This document shows, one piece after another, positions 35,644-43,764 of a DNA stretch of 64,000 nt. Position 1 is the first letter of the stretch. Every line of letters begins with the position of its first letter. Where the stretch lies: assembly GCA_963749905.1 (NCBI GenBank), contig CAVVOF010000006.1, positions 1-64,000 on the forward strand, read 5' to 3'. Both the position numbers and the translations under genes were made by a program. The stretch comes from UBA10649 sp963749905. GTDB taxonomy: Bacteria > Actinomycetota > Actinomycetes > S36-B12. Below the pieces are notes generated by a model. That model was not told where the DNA came from and searched no databases. It saw only the letters and a list, made by a program, of their open reading frames with translations.

Positions 35644-36245
35644 GCCTGCTTCCTCACCATCTGTACGAACAACTCATGGATGCGCGCGTCGCCGGTCAGC
35701 TCGGGGTGGAACGCGGTCGCCAGCAAGGACCCCTGTCGGGCCGCCACGATCGTACTCTCGTCGCCTCCTCGCCGGACCCGCGCGAGGACCTCGACCCCGT
35801 CCCCCGCCTTCTCCACCCACGGTGCCCGGATGAAGACCGCGCGGAACGGCTCGGACCCGATCACTGGCATCTCGAGGTCGATCTCGAACGAGTCCACCTG
35901 TCGGCCGAAGGCGTTGCGACGCACCGTCATGTCCAGCCCGCCGATCACCTCCTGGTCGGCCCGGGCGTCCTCGACGCGGTCCGCCAGCATGATCATGCCC
36001 GCGCACGAGCCGTACATCGGCAGCCCGCCGATCCGGGCGTCGCGCAGCGGCTGCATCAGCCCGTCGGCGATGGCCAGCTTGGACATGGTGGTGGACTCAC
36101 CGCCGGGGATGACCAGTCCGTCGATCCCTGCCAGCTCCTGTGCGGAGCCGATCGGCACCGCTGTCGCGCCGACGCGCGTCAGGGCGTGCAGATGCTCACG
36201 GACGTCACCCTGGATGGAGAGGACGCCGATGGTGGGCGAGCTCAC
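35640..36245 (-). CDS. pdxT: Pyridoxal 5'-phosphate synthase glutaminase subunit PdxT
   Basis: 201 residues. Class I glutamine amidotransferase that supplies ammonia to PdxS. PGGES at 47-51 forms the oxyanion region, nucleophile Cys81 in YGSCAGM, His180 and Glu182 in FHPELT complete the triad. Overlaps pdxS by 4 nt at its start. Length is normal. Confidence 0.96.
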   Translation of the reverse strand: MSSPTIGVLSIQGDVREHLHALTRVGATAVPIGSAQELAGIDGLVIPGGESTTMSKLAIADGLMQPLRDARIGGLPMYGSCAGMIMLADRVEDARADQEVIGGLDMTVRRNAFGRQVDSFEIDLEMPVIGSEPFRAVFIRAPWVEKAGDGVEVLARVRRGGDESTIVAARQGSLLATAFHPELTGDARIHELFVQMVRKQA

Positions 36246-37138
36246 CAGCCCCGATCCTCCAGGCGGTGGTGGACCGGGATGTCGGCGACGTTGATGCCGA
36301 CCATCGCCTCGCCGAGACCGCGGGAGACCTTGGCGACGATGGCCGGATCGTCGTAGTGGCGGGTGGCCTGGACGATCGCGCTGGCCCGCCCGGCGGGATC
36401 ACCCGACTTGAAGATGCCCGAGCCGACGAACACGCCGTCCGCGCCCAGCTGCATCATCAGGGCCGCGTCGGCGGGGGTGGCGATGCCGCCCGCGGTGAAC
36501 AGCACCACCGGGAGGCGTCCGTCACGCGCCACCTGCTTCACGAGCTCGTACGGGGCCTGCAGCTCCTTGGCGGCGACGTACAGCTCGTCCTCGGGCAGCG
36601 AGCCCAGCCGCGCGATCTCGCGCCGGATGGTGCGCATGTGCGTCACGGCGTTCGACACGTCGCCGGTGCCGGCCTCACCCTTCGACCGGATCATGGCGGC
36701 ACCCTCGGTGAGGCGCCGCAGGGCCTCACCCAGGTTGGTGGCGCCACAGACGAAGGGCACGGTGAACTGGGTCTTGTCGATGTGGTTGGCGTAGTCGGCC
36801 GGGGTCAGCACCTCGGACTCGTCGATGTAGTCGACGCCGAGGGACTGCAGCACCTGCGCCTCGGCGAAGTGCCCGATGCGCGCCTTCGCCATGACCGGGA
36901 TGGTCACCACGTCGATGATGCCCTCGATCATGTCGGGATCCGACATCCGGGCCACGCCGCCCTGGGCGCGGATGTCAGCTGGCACCCGCTCGAGCGCCAT
37001 GACGGCCACCGCTCCGGCGTCCTCGGCGATCTTGGCCTGCTCGGGCGTCACCACGTCCATGATGACGCCGCCCTTGAGCATCTCCGCCATGCCGCGCTTG
37101 ACCCTGTCGGTACCGACGACTGGGGACACGTCCGTCAC
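36242..37138 (-). CDS. pdxS: Pyridoxal 5'-phosphate synthase subunit PdxS
   Basis: 298 residues from GTG 37138, chosen because GAGG lies 5 nt upstream; an in-frame GTG at 37162 would add 8 residues and overlap a small hairpin at 37160-37176. Forms PLP from ribose 5-phosphate, glyceraldehyde 3-phosphate and ammonia. The Schiff-base Lys of MAKARIGH and Asp of GGVIMDVV are present, as is the second Lys of MIRSKGEAGTG. PLP made here is the cofactor of PabC at 47.5 kb and other enzymes. Confidence 0.95.
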   Translation of the reverse strand: MTDVSPVVGTDRVKRGMAEMLKGGVIMDVVTPEQAKIAEDAGAVAVMALERVPADIRAQGGVARMSDPDMIEGIIDVVTIPVMAKARIGHFAEAQVLQSLGVDYIDESEVLTPADYANHIDKTQFTVPFVCGATNLGEALRRLTEGAAMIRSKGEAGTGDVSNAVTHMRTIRREIARLGSLPEDELYVAAKELQAPYELVKQVARDGRLPVVLFTAGGIATPADAALMMQLGADGVFVGSGIFKSGDPAGRASAIVQATRHYDDPAIVAKVSRGLGEAMVGINVADIPVHHRLEDRGW

Positions 37139-37195
37139 GTCAACCTCGCTTGTTCGGGGCACGGCGAAAAGCCGTGACGGCCAATCGTACTTACC

Positions 37196-37747
37196 TCAGC
37201 GCCCGCTGAGCCCCTCGGGCATGGAGTCGTCCATCTCCCACGTCTCAGGCCACGGCGTGTGCCCGGCGAGGCGGAACAGCCGGACCAGCCGCTGCCGCCG
37301 CACCTGGCGGCAGGCCCGGACCGCGTCGTTGTGGAAGCGTCGCGACAGCTGGACTCGTCGGCAGGCCGCTTCGAGCTCGTCCAGCATCTCGGCGCCATGC
37401 GCCTGGGAGCGCACTTCGTCGATGTCCTCGGGATCGAGGGTGACCATCAACGCCGCCGTCAGGTCGGACTCCGCCAGCGCGCGCTCCTCGCGGTCGACGT
37501 CCGACGCGGTCCGGGCCCGATGGGCGGCGTCCGCGATCAGCATCCCCGATCCGGGATCGAGGAGGAGGGAGGCGGCCAGCTCGCCGGACACCGCCGATCG
37601 GCGCAGCAGCTGGGCGTCCAGGGCGAGCGTCGACGTGTCGATCCGCCGGTGCAGGTGGTCCAGCCGACCGGCGGTCATGCTCAGGTAGAGCCCGAGGACG
37701 AGGAGCAGCAGCACGAGCACCAGGCCGAGGACCAGCCATCCGTTCAC
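37196..37747 (-). CDS. Membrane-anchored LemA-like protein of the PIM cluster
   Basis: 183 residues from GTG 37747, overlapping the pimA stop by 4 nt. One N-terminal transmembrane helix (4-24), then a helical cytoplasmic or external domain. Two segments recall LemA proteins: LHRRIDTSTLALDAQLLRR (32-50) and RRFHNDAVR (135-143), the latter close to the LemA motif RRFYNDAVR. The similarity is read by eye and the protein is divergent. A homologue following pimA is common in actinobacteria; function unknown. Confidence 0.68.
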   Translation of the reverse strand: MNGWLVLGLVLVLLLLVLGLYLSMTAGRLDHLHRRIDTSTLALDAQLLRRSAVSGELAASLLLDPGSGMLIADAAHRARTASDVDREERALAESDLTAALMVTLDPEDIDEVRSQAHGAEMLDELEAACRRVQLSRRFHNDAVRACRQVRRQRLVRLFRLAGHTPWPETWEMDDSMPEGLSGR

Positions 37748-38913
37748 GGCGCACCCCTGCGGGACAGCCGTCCGACGACCTGCCCGCGCAGGTCCTCGGT
37801 GACCTTCTCGCCCGGCATGTGCACGCTGTCGTAGACGGCGATGACGTCGTCCACGACGTGATCCCAGTCGAAGTCGCGGACGCGACGGTCAGCGGCGGCC
37901 ACGTACTCGCGCCTCAGGTCGGGGTCGGCGAGCACGTCGATCAGCGCGGTGGCCAGGCCGGCCGCGTCCTCGTTGGGGAAGAGCCGTCCGCAGCGGCCGT
38001 CCTGCAGGACGTTGCGGAAGGCGCGCAGGTCGGAGGCGACGACCGCGGTCTGCGCGGACATCGCCTCGACCAGCACGATGCCGAACGACTCGCCGCCGGT
38101 GTGCGGTGCCACGTACACGTCGACCGACCGGAGGGCCCGGACCTTGTCCTCGTCCGAGACCCGGCCGAGGAAGCGCACGTGATCGACCGCCTCGGGGGGC
38201 AGCAGTTCCCGCTGCTCCTCGATGTCGCCCGGGCCGGCGACGAGCACCTGGACGTCGGGGACGGCCGCCACCACCTCGGGCAGGGCCGCCCAGAGCACGT
38301 CGAGGCCCTTGCGCGGCTCGTCCATGCGCCCGAGGAACAGCACGGACGGGCGCGACGGGTCGACCCCGGGGAGCCGCTCCGAGGACGCGTAGGCCGACAC
38401 CCGCACGCCGTTGGGGATGAGCACGGCGTCGCCGCCGAGGTGGTTGACGAGGGTGCGGCGGGCGTTCTCGCTCACCGCGATCCGGCCGCGCACCTTCTCC
38501 ATGGCGGTCTGGCCCACGTAGTACCCCGCCGACAGGATGCGCGAGCGGTCGTGCGACGAGTGCCACGTGGCGACGATGGGCCCGCGGGCCACCCAGAGGG
38601 CCAGGATGGACAGGCTCGGGGCGACCGGCTCGTGGACGTGCAGGATGTCGAAGTCGCCCTCGCGGATCCAGGCGCGCACCCGTCGCGTCGCCTTCACGCC
38701 GATGCTCAGGCGGGCGACGGAGCCGTTGTAGCGGATGGCGATCGGGCGACCGCCGTCCACGACGCCCGCGGGCAGCTCCGCCGGATCCTCCGCCGGCGCG
38801 AGGACGCTGACCTCGTGTCCCCGGTCCGCCAGGGCGGCGGCGAGGTCGGCCACGTGGGTGCGCACCCCACCGGGCACGTCCCACGAGTACGGACAGACCA
38901 GTCCGACCTTCAC
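37744..38913 (-). CDS. pimA: Phosphatidylinositol alpha-mannosyltransferase (PimA-like GT4)
   Basis: 389 residues from GTG 38913 (VKVGLVCPYSWDVPGGVRTHV), overlapping the patA stop as GTGA. GT-B glycosyltransferase of family GT4: N-terminal acceptor loop GGVRTH, middle RYNGSVARL and HVHEPVAPSLS, C-terminal nucleotide-sugar site GGESFGIVLVEAM. In mycobacteria PimA adds the first mannose to phosphatidylinositol. The preceding acyltransferase and PI synthase genes support this assignment over other GT4 enzymes. Confidence 0.92.
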   Translation of the reverse strand: MKVGLVCPYSWDVPGGVRTHVADLAAALADRGHEVSVLAPAEDPAELPAGVVDGGRPIAIRYNGSVARLSIGVKATRRVRAWIREGDFDILHVHEPVAPSLSILALWVARGPIVATWHSSHDRSRILSAGYYVGQTAMEKVRGRIAVSENARRTLVNHLGGDAVLIPNGVRVSAYASSERLPGVDPSRPSVLFLGRMDEPRKGLDVLWAALPEVVAAVPDVQVLVAGPGDIEEQRELLPPEAVDHVRFLGRVSDEDKVRALRSVDVYVAPHTGGESFGIVLVEAMSAQTAVVASDLRAFRNVLQDGRCGRLFPNEDAAGLATALIDVLADPDLRREYVAAADRRVRDFDWDHVVDDVIAVYDSVHMPGEKVTEDLRGQVVGRLSRRGAP

Positions 38914-39869
38914 TGCTCGGCTCCGGAGGGGTCCCCCACCGGATCGGGCGTGTGCCGTCGGGCGGGATCGAGGTCGGCCAGCCACACCGGCTGCATCATG
39001 TGCCAGTCGACGCTGTCCCGACGCAGCCCCGCCTCGAACGCGGCCGCGATCCCCTGGGTCATCTCCCGGATCTTCTCGGCGCGATCCCCCGACTCGGGCA
39101 CCGGCACGCGCGCGGCCACCGTGCCCACCGCCATCGGGCCCTCGTAGCGCAACGTCACCGGCAGCACGGGCGCGCCGGTGAGCAGGCCGAGCATGGCGGG
39201 TCCGGCGGGCAGGGAGGCCGGCTCCCCGAACAGGTCGACGACGACTCCGTTGCGGCTGATGTCGCGGTCGCCGACGAGCGGCACCACCCGGCCCTCCTTG
39301 ATCCGGCGGGCCAGCGTGCGCACCACGTCCGGCTGGCCCAGCGGCAGCGCCTCCATCCCGAGCGACTCGCGGTAGGCGAGGAATCGCCGGTAGAGCCCCT
39401 CCGGCTTCAGCCGCTCCACCACCGTGGTCAGGCCGCCGTAGCGCAGGCACGCCCACGCCCCGGCGTGGTCCCAGTTGCCCCCGTGGTTGACGACCATGAT
39501 CGCGCCGGTCCCCGTACGCATGGCGTCGTCGAGGGCCTCGACCCCGTCCAGCCGGAACGTGGTCCGGATCCGCTCGTGCGACCAGGTCGGCAGGCGGAAG
39601 GCATCGCACCAGTACCGCAGGTAGCTGCGCAGCCCGAGGCGGCTGAGCTCACGCAGGTCGGCGGGCGAGGCATCGGGATGGATCCGGGCCTGGTTGCGCT
39701 CGAGCTGGCGGACGCCCCCGCCGCGACGGCGCCAGATGGCGTCCGCAGCCTGGTTGAACACGGCATAGGCGGCCGGCTCCGGCAGCACCCGGACGACCCG
39801 CCAGCCGGTGGCGAATGCCCATTCCGTTGCGGCGTCGCCGACTCGGCGCGCCGGACCGCCCTCACCCAT
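38910..39869 (-). CDS. patA: Phosphatidylinositol mannoside acyltransferase (PatA-like)
   Basis: 319 residues of the LpxL/HtrB-type lysophospholipid acyltransferase fold. The catalytic HxxxxD motif is H129-D134 in VNHGGNWDHAG; EALPLGQPDVVRTLARRI and PVTLRYEG are typical downstream blocks. In mycobacteria PatA acylates the mannose of PIM1/PIM2. Gene order pgsA-patA-pimA is the same here. It overlaps pgsA by 8 nt. Membrane-associated at the inner leaflet. Confidence 0.9.
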   Translation of the reverse strand: MGEGGPARRVGDAATEWAFATGWRVVRVLPEPAAYAVFNQAADAIWRRRGGGVRQLERNQARIHPDASPADLRELSRLGLRSYLRYWCDAFRLPTWSHERIRTTFRLDGVEALDDAMRTGTGAIMVVNHGGNWDHAGAWACLRYGGLTTVVERLKPEGLYRRFLAYRESLGMEALPLGQPDVVRTLARRIKEGRVVPLVGDRDISRNGVVVDLFGEPASLPAGPAMLGLLTGAPVLPVTLRYEGPMAVGTVAARVPVPESGDRAEKIREMTQGIAAAFEAGLRRDSVDWHMMQPVWLADLDPARRHTPDPVGDPSGAEQ

Positions 39870-40491
39870 GCGAGTCGGCGTCTCCGGATGCGGGCTTGAG
39901 CTGCCGACGGACGACCACGACGCGCTGCACGATGGTGATCAGGCCCAGCACGCCCAGCAGCCACAGCGCCGCGGACAGCACATAGGGCACCCCGAAGCCG
40001 GCGAGGAGCGCCGCGATCCCGACGAGGATGAGCCGCTCGGCACGCTCGGCGATGCCGACGTTCGCGGTGGCTCCCACGGCCTCCGCCCGTGCCTTCGCGT
40101 AGGACGTCACCTGCCCCACCACGAGGGCGAACACCGCCCCCGCCGTCAGCCACGGCTGGCCCTGGAACGCGCCGTAGAGCGCCATCCCGCCGAAGATCGC
40201 CCCGTCGGCGATGCGGTCGAGGGTGGCGTCGAGGAAGTTGCCCCACGGGCCCGAGGTGCCCGCCATCCGGGCCATGGTCCCGTCGAGCAGGTCACTGAAG
40301 GCCAGCACCACGATGATCGCGACCGCGGGGATGAACCAGCCCTGCGGAAGGCAGATGAGTGCGGTCGCGACGACGCCGACGGTGCCGAAGACCGTCACGG
40401 CGTCCGGTGAGACCCCCACGCGCAGCAGCAGGCGGGCCGGTGGTTCGATGACCCCACTGACCACTTTGCGGGCAGCCGGGTTGTTCAGCAC
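39862..40491 (-). CDS. pgsA: Phosphatidylinositol phosphate synthase (CDP-alcohol phosphotransferase)
   Basis: 209 residues from GTG 40491. Polytopic membrane enzyme with the CDP-alcohol signature: D67xxDGxxAR then GxxGxxxD88xxxD92 (SDLLDGTMARMAGTSGPWG and FLDATLDR). Actinobacterial enzymes in this cluster transfer inositol phosphate to CDP-diacylglycerol. Five or six hydrophobic helices are visible. It is the first gene of the pgsA-patA-pimA-LemA-like run and is divergent from the EF-G2 gene, with an 85-bp gap holding both start regions. Confidence 0.93.
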   Translation of the reverse strand: MLNNPAARKVVSGVIEPPARLLLRVGVSPDAVTVFGTVGVVATALICLPQGWFIPAVAIIVVLAFSDLLDGTMARMAGTSGPWGNFLDATLDRIADGAIFGGMALYGAFQGQPWLTAGAVFALVVGQVTSYAKARAEAVGATANVGIAERAERLILVGIAALLAGFGVPYVLSAALWLLGVLGLITIVQRVVVVRRQLKPASGDADSHG

Positions 40492-40576
40492 GACGCGACT
40501 CTATCGGCCGCCGATCAGTTGCTACCGACAGCGCGCAGGGTGAAGGCTGGCGGAAACTCGAGAAGGAGCCCAGTAC

Positions 40577-42721
40577 ATGGCTGACAAGCGCTCAGACCGC
40601 ACTCCCGGCGTCGCGCCGGTCGCGACCGACCCCACCCGCATCCGGAACGTGGCCCTCGTCGGCCCCGCCGGATCGGGGAAGACGACGCTGCTGGAGTCGC
40701 TGCTGAACGCGGCCGGGGCGACCACGCGACGCGGTTCGGTCGTCGACGGCACGACGGTCGGCGACAACGACCCGGTGGCGATCCGGCAGAAGCGCTCCGT
40801 CGGCCTGGCGGTCGCCACGATCGGGTGGAAGGACGCCGTCCTCAACCTGATCGACACGCCCGGGTACGCGGACTTCACCGGCGAGCTGCGGGCCGGCCTC
40901 CGCGGGGCCGACGCCGCCCTGTTCGTCGTCTCCTCGGTGGAGGGGGTCGATGCGGCCACCGCCAAGCTGTGGGACGAGTGCGAGTTCATCGGGATGCCCC
41001 GGGCCATCGTCGTCACGAACCTCGACAAGGAGCGGGCCAACTTCGACGAGACCGTGGCCGTCTGCCAGCGCGTGTTCACCGGCGGCGGCGGAGTGATGCC
41101 GCTGTTCCTCCCCGTGCACGGCGACGACGAGTCGGTGGCCGGGTTCATCGACCTGCTCGACGAGCAGATCTGGGACTGGAGCTCGGGGTCGGTCGTGGTC
41201 ACCGATGCCGAGGACCGGCACCGCGAGCTCATCGAGACCGAGCGCGGCTCCCTGATCGAGGGCGTGGTCACCGAGTCCGAGGACGAGGCGCTCATGGAGC
41301 GGTTCATCGAGGGCGAGCACGTCGAGGTGGACATGCTGACCGTCGACCTGGAGAAGGCGGTGGCCCGCGGCCACTTCCACCCCGTGATGGGTCATGCCGC
41401 CGCCGAGGCCAGCATCGGCTCGGAGCTGATCCTCGACCTGCTCGTCCGCGCGTTCCCGTCACCCACCGAGCACCCGCTGCCCGTCGTCACGAACGTCGAC
41501 GGAACGCCGTCCGAGCCGCTGTCCGCTGACCCGGCCGGCCCACTGGTCGCGGAGGTCATCAAGACCACGTCGGACCCGTACGTCGGCAAGGTGTCCGTCG
41601 TCCGCGTGTTCTCGGGCACCCTCTCCAGCGACGCGGTGGTGCACGTGTCCGGGCACTTCTCCCCCGGCACCGGGCACCAGGACCATGACGTCGACGAGCG
41701 GATCGGCCACCTGACCGTGATGCTGGGCACTCAGCACACTGATGTGTCGGGTGCGATCGCCGGCAGCATCGTCGCGGTGAGCAAGCTGACCAAGGCGGAG
41801 ACCGGCGACACGCTGTCCCAGCCGGACTACCCGCTGTTGATGGAGCCGTGGCAGATGCCCGAGCCGCTGCTGCCGCTGGCGATCAAGCCGCACAGCGCCG
41901 GTGACGAGGACAAGCTCGGCACCGCCCTGAATCGCGTCGTCGCCGAGGACCCGACGCTGCGGATCGAGCACCCGGAGGAGACCGGCCAGATCATCCTGTG
42001 GACTCTCGGTGAGGCCCACGCGGACCTCGTGCTCGACCGGATCAAGACGCGCTACGGCGTCGAGGTCGACTCCGCGGAGCTGCGCCCGTCGATGCGGGAG
42101 ACGTTCGGGTCGGCTGCCAGCGGGAACGGCCGCCTGGTCAAGCAGTCCGGCGGCCACGGCCAGTACGCCGTGGTCGACATCACCGTCGAGCCCCTGCCCT
42201 CGGGCTCGGGCTTCGAGTTCGTCGACAAGATCGTCGGCGGTGCGGTGCCCCGCAACTTCATCCCGTCGGTCGAGAAGGGCGTGCGGCACCAGATGGCCCT
42301 CGGCGTCGTGGCCGGCTTCCCGGTGGTGGACCTGCGGGTCACGCTGCTCGACGGCAAGTTCCACACCGTCGACTCGTCGGACATGGCGTTCCAGACCGCC
42401 GGCGCAATGGCGCTGAAGGACGCGGCTGCGAAGGCGACGATGAACCTGCTCGAGCCCATGGTGACGCTGACCGTGATCGCCCCCGACGAGCACGTGGGCG
42501 CGGTGATCGCCGACCTGTCGACGCGCCGCGGGATGATCAAGGGCACGAACTCGCTGCCGGGCGGGCGGTCGCAGGTCGTCGCGGACGTCCCCGAGGTCGA
42601 GGTGTCCCGCTACGCGATCGACATCCGCAGCATCACGCACGGGACCGGGGAGTTCATGCGGGAGCCGGCGGGCTATGCGCCGCTGCCGGCCAGCCTGGTG
42701 AAGCGCTACACCGAGGACTGA
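40577..42721 (+). CDS. Elongation factor G-like GTPase (EF-G2/FusA2 type)
   Basis: 714 residues with all five EF-G domains. It is not the main EF-G: the P-loop is GPAGSGKTT (29-37) instead of the AHIDAGKTT type, and switch II is DTPGY (93-97) with Tyr in place of the catalytic His of DTPGH; G4 is TNLDKE (147-152). The C-terminal domains IV-V are intact (HGQYAVVDI, VDSSDMAFQTAGAMAL). Mycobacterial FusA2 shares these changes and lacks ordinary translocase activity. Role unknown. An AGAAGGAG site precedes the ATG. It interrupts the thrS-HIT-pgsA gene order on the opposite strand. Confidence 0.9.
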   Translation: MADKRSDRTPGVAPVATDPTRIRNVALVGPAGSGKTTLLESLLNAAGATTRRGSVVDGTTVGDNDPVAIRQKRSVGLAVATIGWKDAVLNLIDTPGYADFTGELRAGLRGADAALFVVSSVEGVDAATAKLWDECEFIGMPRAIVVTNLDKERANFDETVAVCQRVFTGGGGVMPLFLPVHGDDESVAGFIDLLDEQIWDWSSGSVVVTDAEDRHRELIETERGSLIEGVVTESEDEALMERFIEGEHVEVDMLTVDLEKAVARGHFHPVMGHAAAEASIGSELILDLLVRAFPSPTEHPLPVVTNVDGTPSEPLSADPAGPLVAEVIKTTSDPYVGKVSVVRVFSGTLSSDAVVHVSGHFSPGTGHQDHDVDERIGHLTVMLGTQHTDVSGAIAGSIVAVSKLTKAETGDTLSQPDYPLLMEPWQMPEPLLPLAIKPHSAGDEDKLGTALNRVVAEDPTLRIEHPEETGQIILWTLGEAHADLVLDRIKTRYGVEVDSAELRPSMRETFGSAASGNGRLVKQSGGHGQYAVVDITVEPLPSGSGFEFVDKIVGGAVPRNFIPSVEKGVRHQMALGVVAGFPVVDLRVTLLDGKFHTVDSSDMAFQTAGAMALKDAAAKATMNLLEPMVTLTVIAPDEHVGAVIADLSTRRGMIKGTNSLPGGRSQVVADVPEVEVSRYAIDIRSITHGTGEFMREPAGYAPLPASLVKRYTED

Positions 42722-42730
42722 CTGGGCGTT

Positions 42731-42802
42731 TCCCCGTCTGTCTTGAGGTTGGTGGTCGCAGAACGGCCGTTTCGCGACCACCAACCTCAAGACAGACGGG
42801 GA
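42731..42802. terminator. 29-bp perfect inverted repeat between convergent genes
   Basis: Left arm 42731-42759 and right arm 42774-42802 are perfectly complementary over 29 bp; the 14-nt centre AGAACGGCCGTTTC itself contains the palindrome AACGGCCGTT. It begins 10 nt after the EF-G2 stop and ends 10 nt before the stop of the convergent cupin gene, so it is well placed to stop transcription from both sides. The stem is far longer than usual intrinsic terminators and is not GC-only. Confidence 0.85.
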
Positions 42803-42811
42803 GGCGTCAGG

Positions 42812-43249
42812 TCAGGGGGTGGGCCAGGGGCCGGCGGCGCGACCGGTCTCCGTCGCCACCAGGTCGTCCGCGGCGAAGCGCAGGATCCACGACTGCGCGG
42901 TCAGCGGGCGGTATCGGTGCTCTGCCCGCTCCACCGCCATCACATCCCCGCCGGTCATCAGCACCGCGACCGGCCCGGCGGACGTGATGAACTCGAGCAC
43001 GCCCTCGCCGTCGGTCACCGTCTCGAACTCGTTGACCGCGTTGACGTGCCACGCGCCCATGCCCTCATCCGCCGCCGCGTCGTCTGCGGGCGGGTCCGCC
43101 ACGATTCGCCCGCGCTCGGCCGTCAGGTCGCCGAGCACCTCGCCCATCACCGCGTCGTGGTCTGGGTCGTCCACCCGGAGGATCCGCACACCCGCAGCAG
43201 CGAGCAGCTCACGCGAACGGGACTCGTCGAACGTCAGGAATGTCGCCAT
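42812..43249 (-). CDS. Small cupin-like protein (acireductone dioxygenase-like)
   Basis: 145 residues. The segment WHVNAVNEFETVTDGEGVLEF followed by MTGGDVMAVERAEHRY resembles the cupin barrel of acireductone dioxygenases, where a His-x-His-x3-E set binds metal. Here the first cluster is H-x-N-x3-E, so one usual ligand is replaced by Asn, while a later His (AEHRY) remains. No methionine-salvage gene is nearby, so function is uncertain. Starts one base after the HIT-gene stop on the same strand; probably part of the thrS-HIT transcript. Confidence 0.65.
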   Translation of the reverse strand: MATFLTFDESRSRELLAAAGVRILRVDDPDHDAVMGEVLGDLTAERGRIVADPPADDAAADEGMGAWHVNAVNEFETVTDGEGVLEFITSAGPVAVLMTGGDVMAVERAEHRYRPLTAQSWILRFAADDLVATETGRAAGPWPTP

Positions 43250-43250
43250 C

Positions 43251-43763
43251 TCACTCCGCCTTCCAGGCCTCGGCCAGCAGCTTCCGGGTGTCGTCGAGCA
43301 GCTCGGGGATCACCTTCGTCCCCCCGATGATCGGCATGAAGTTGGTGTCGCCGCCCCATCGCGGGACGACGTGCTGGTGCAGGTGCCCGGCGATGCCGGC
43401 CCCCGAGACCCCGCCCTGGTTCATGCCGATGTTGAAGCCGTGCGCGCCGGAGACGTCACGGATCACCCGCATCGCCTGCTGGGTGAAGGCCCCCAGCTCC
43501 GCGACCTCCGACGGTGACAGGTCCGTGTAGTCCGCGACGTGGCGGTAGGGGCACACCATGAGGTGGCCTGAGTTGTAGGGATAGAGGTTCAGCACCGCAT
43601 AGACCTCGTCACCTCGCGCGACGACGAGTCCCTCGTCCTCGGGCAGGTTCGGGGCGCGGCAGAACGGACATGTCTCCTGGGCATCCTGGTCGGCCGGCTT
43701 GTTCTCACCGCGCAGGTACACCATCCGGTGCGGGGTGTACAGGCGCTCCCAGGCGTCGTTCAT
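43251..43763 (-). CDS. HIT-family nucleotide hydrolase/phosphorylase
   Basis: 170 residues from ATG 43763. Histidine-triad signature HLHQHVVP at 127-134 with catalytic His. A Cys pair CPFC (32-35) near the N-terminus recalls the mycobacterial HIT protein encoded between thrS and pgsA, reported as an AP4A phosphorylase; substrate here is inferred. Ends one base before the cupin gene; it starts immediately after thrS. Confidence 0.88.
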   Translation of the reverse strand: MNDAWERLYTPHRMVYLRGENKPADQDAQETCPFCRAPNLPEDEGLVVARGDEVYAVLNLYPYNSGHLMVCPYRHVADYTDLSPSEVAELGAFTQQAMRVIRDVSGAHGFNIGMNQGGVSGAGIAGHLHQHVVPRWGGDTNFMPIIGGTKVIPELLDDTRKLLAEAWKAE

Positions 43764-43764
43764 G

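Noticed and set aside
37160..37176. CACGGC/GCCGTG hairpin as a terminator between the LemA-like gene and pdxS
   Set aside because: A 6-bp stem without a U-run. It may only reflect composition, and it would overlap the alternative pdxS start.
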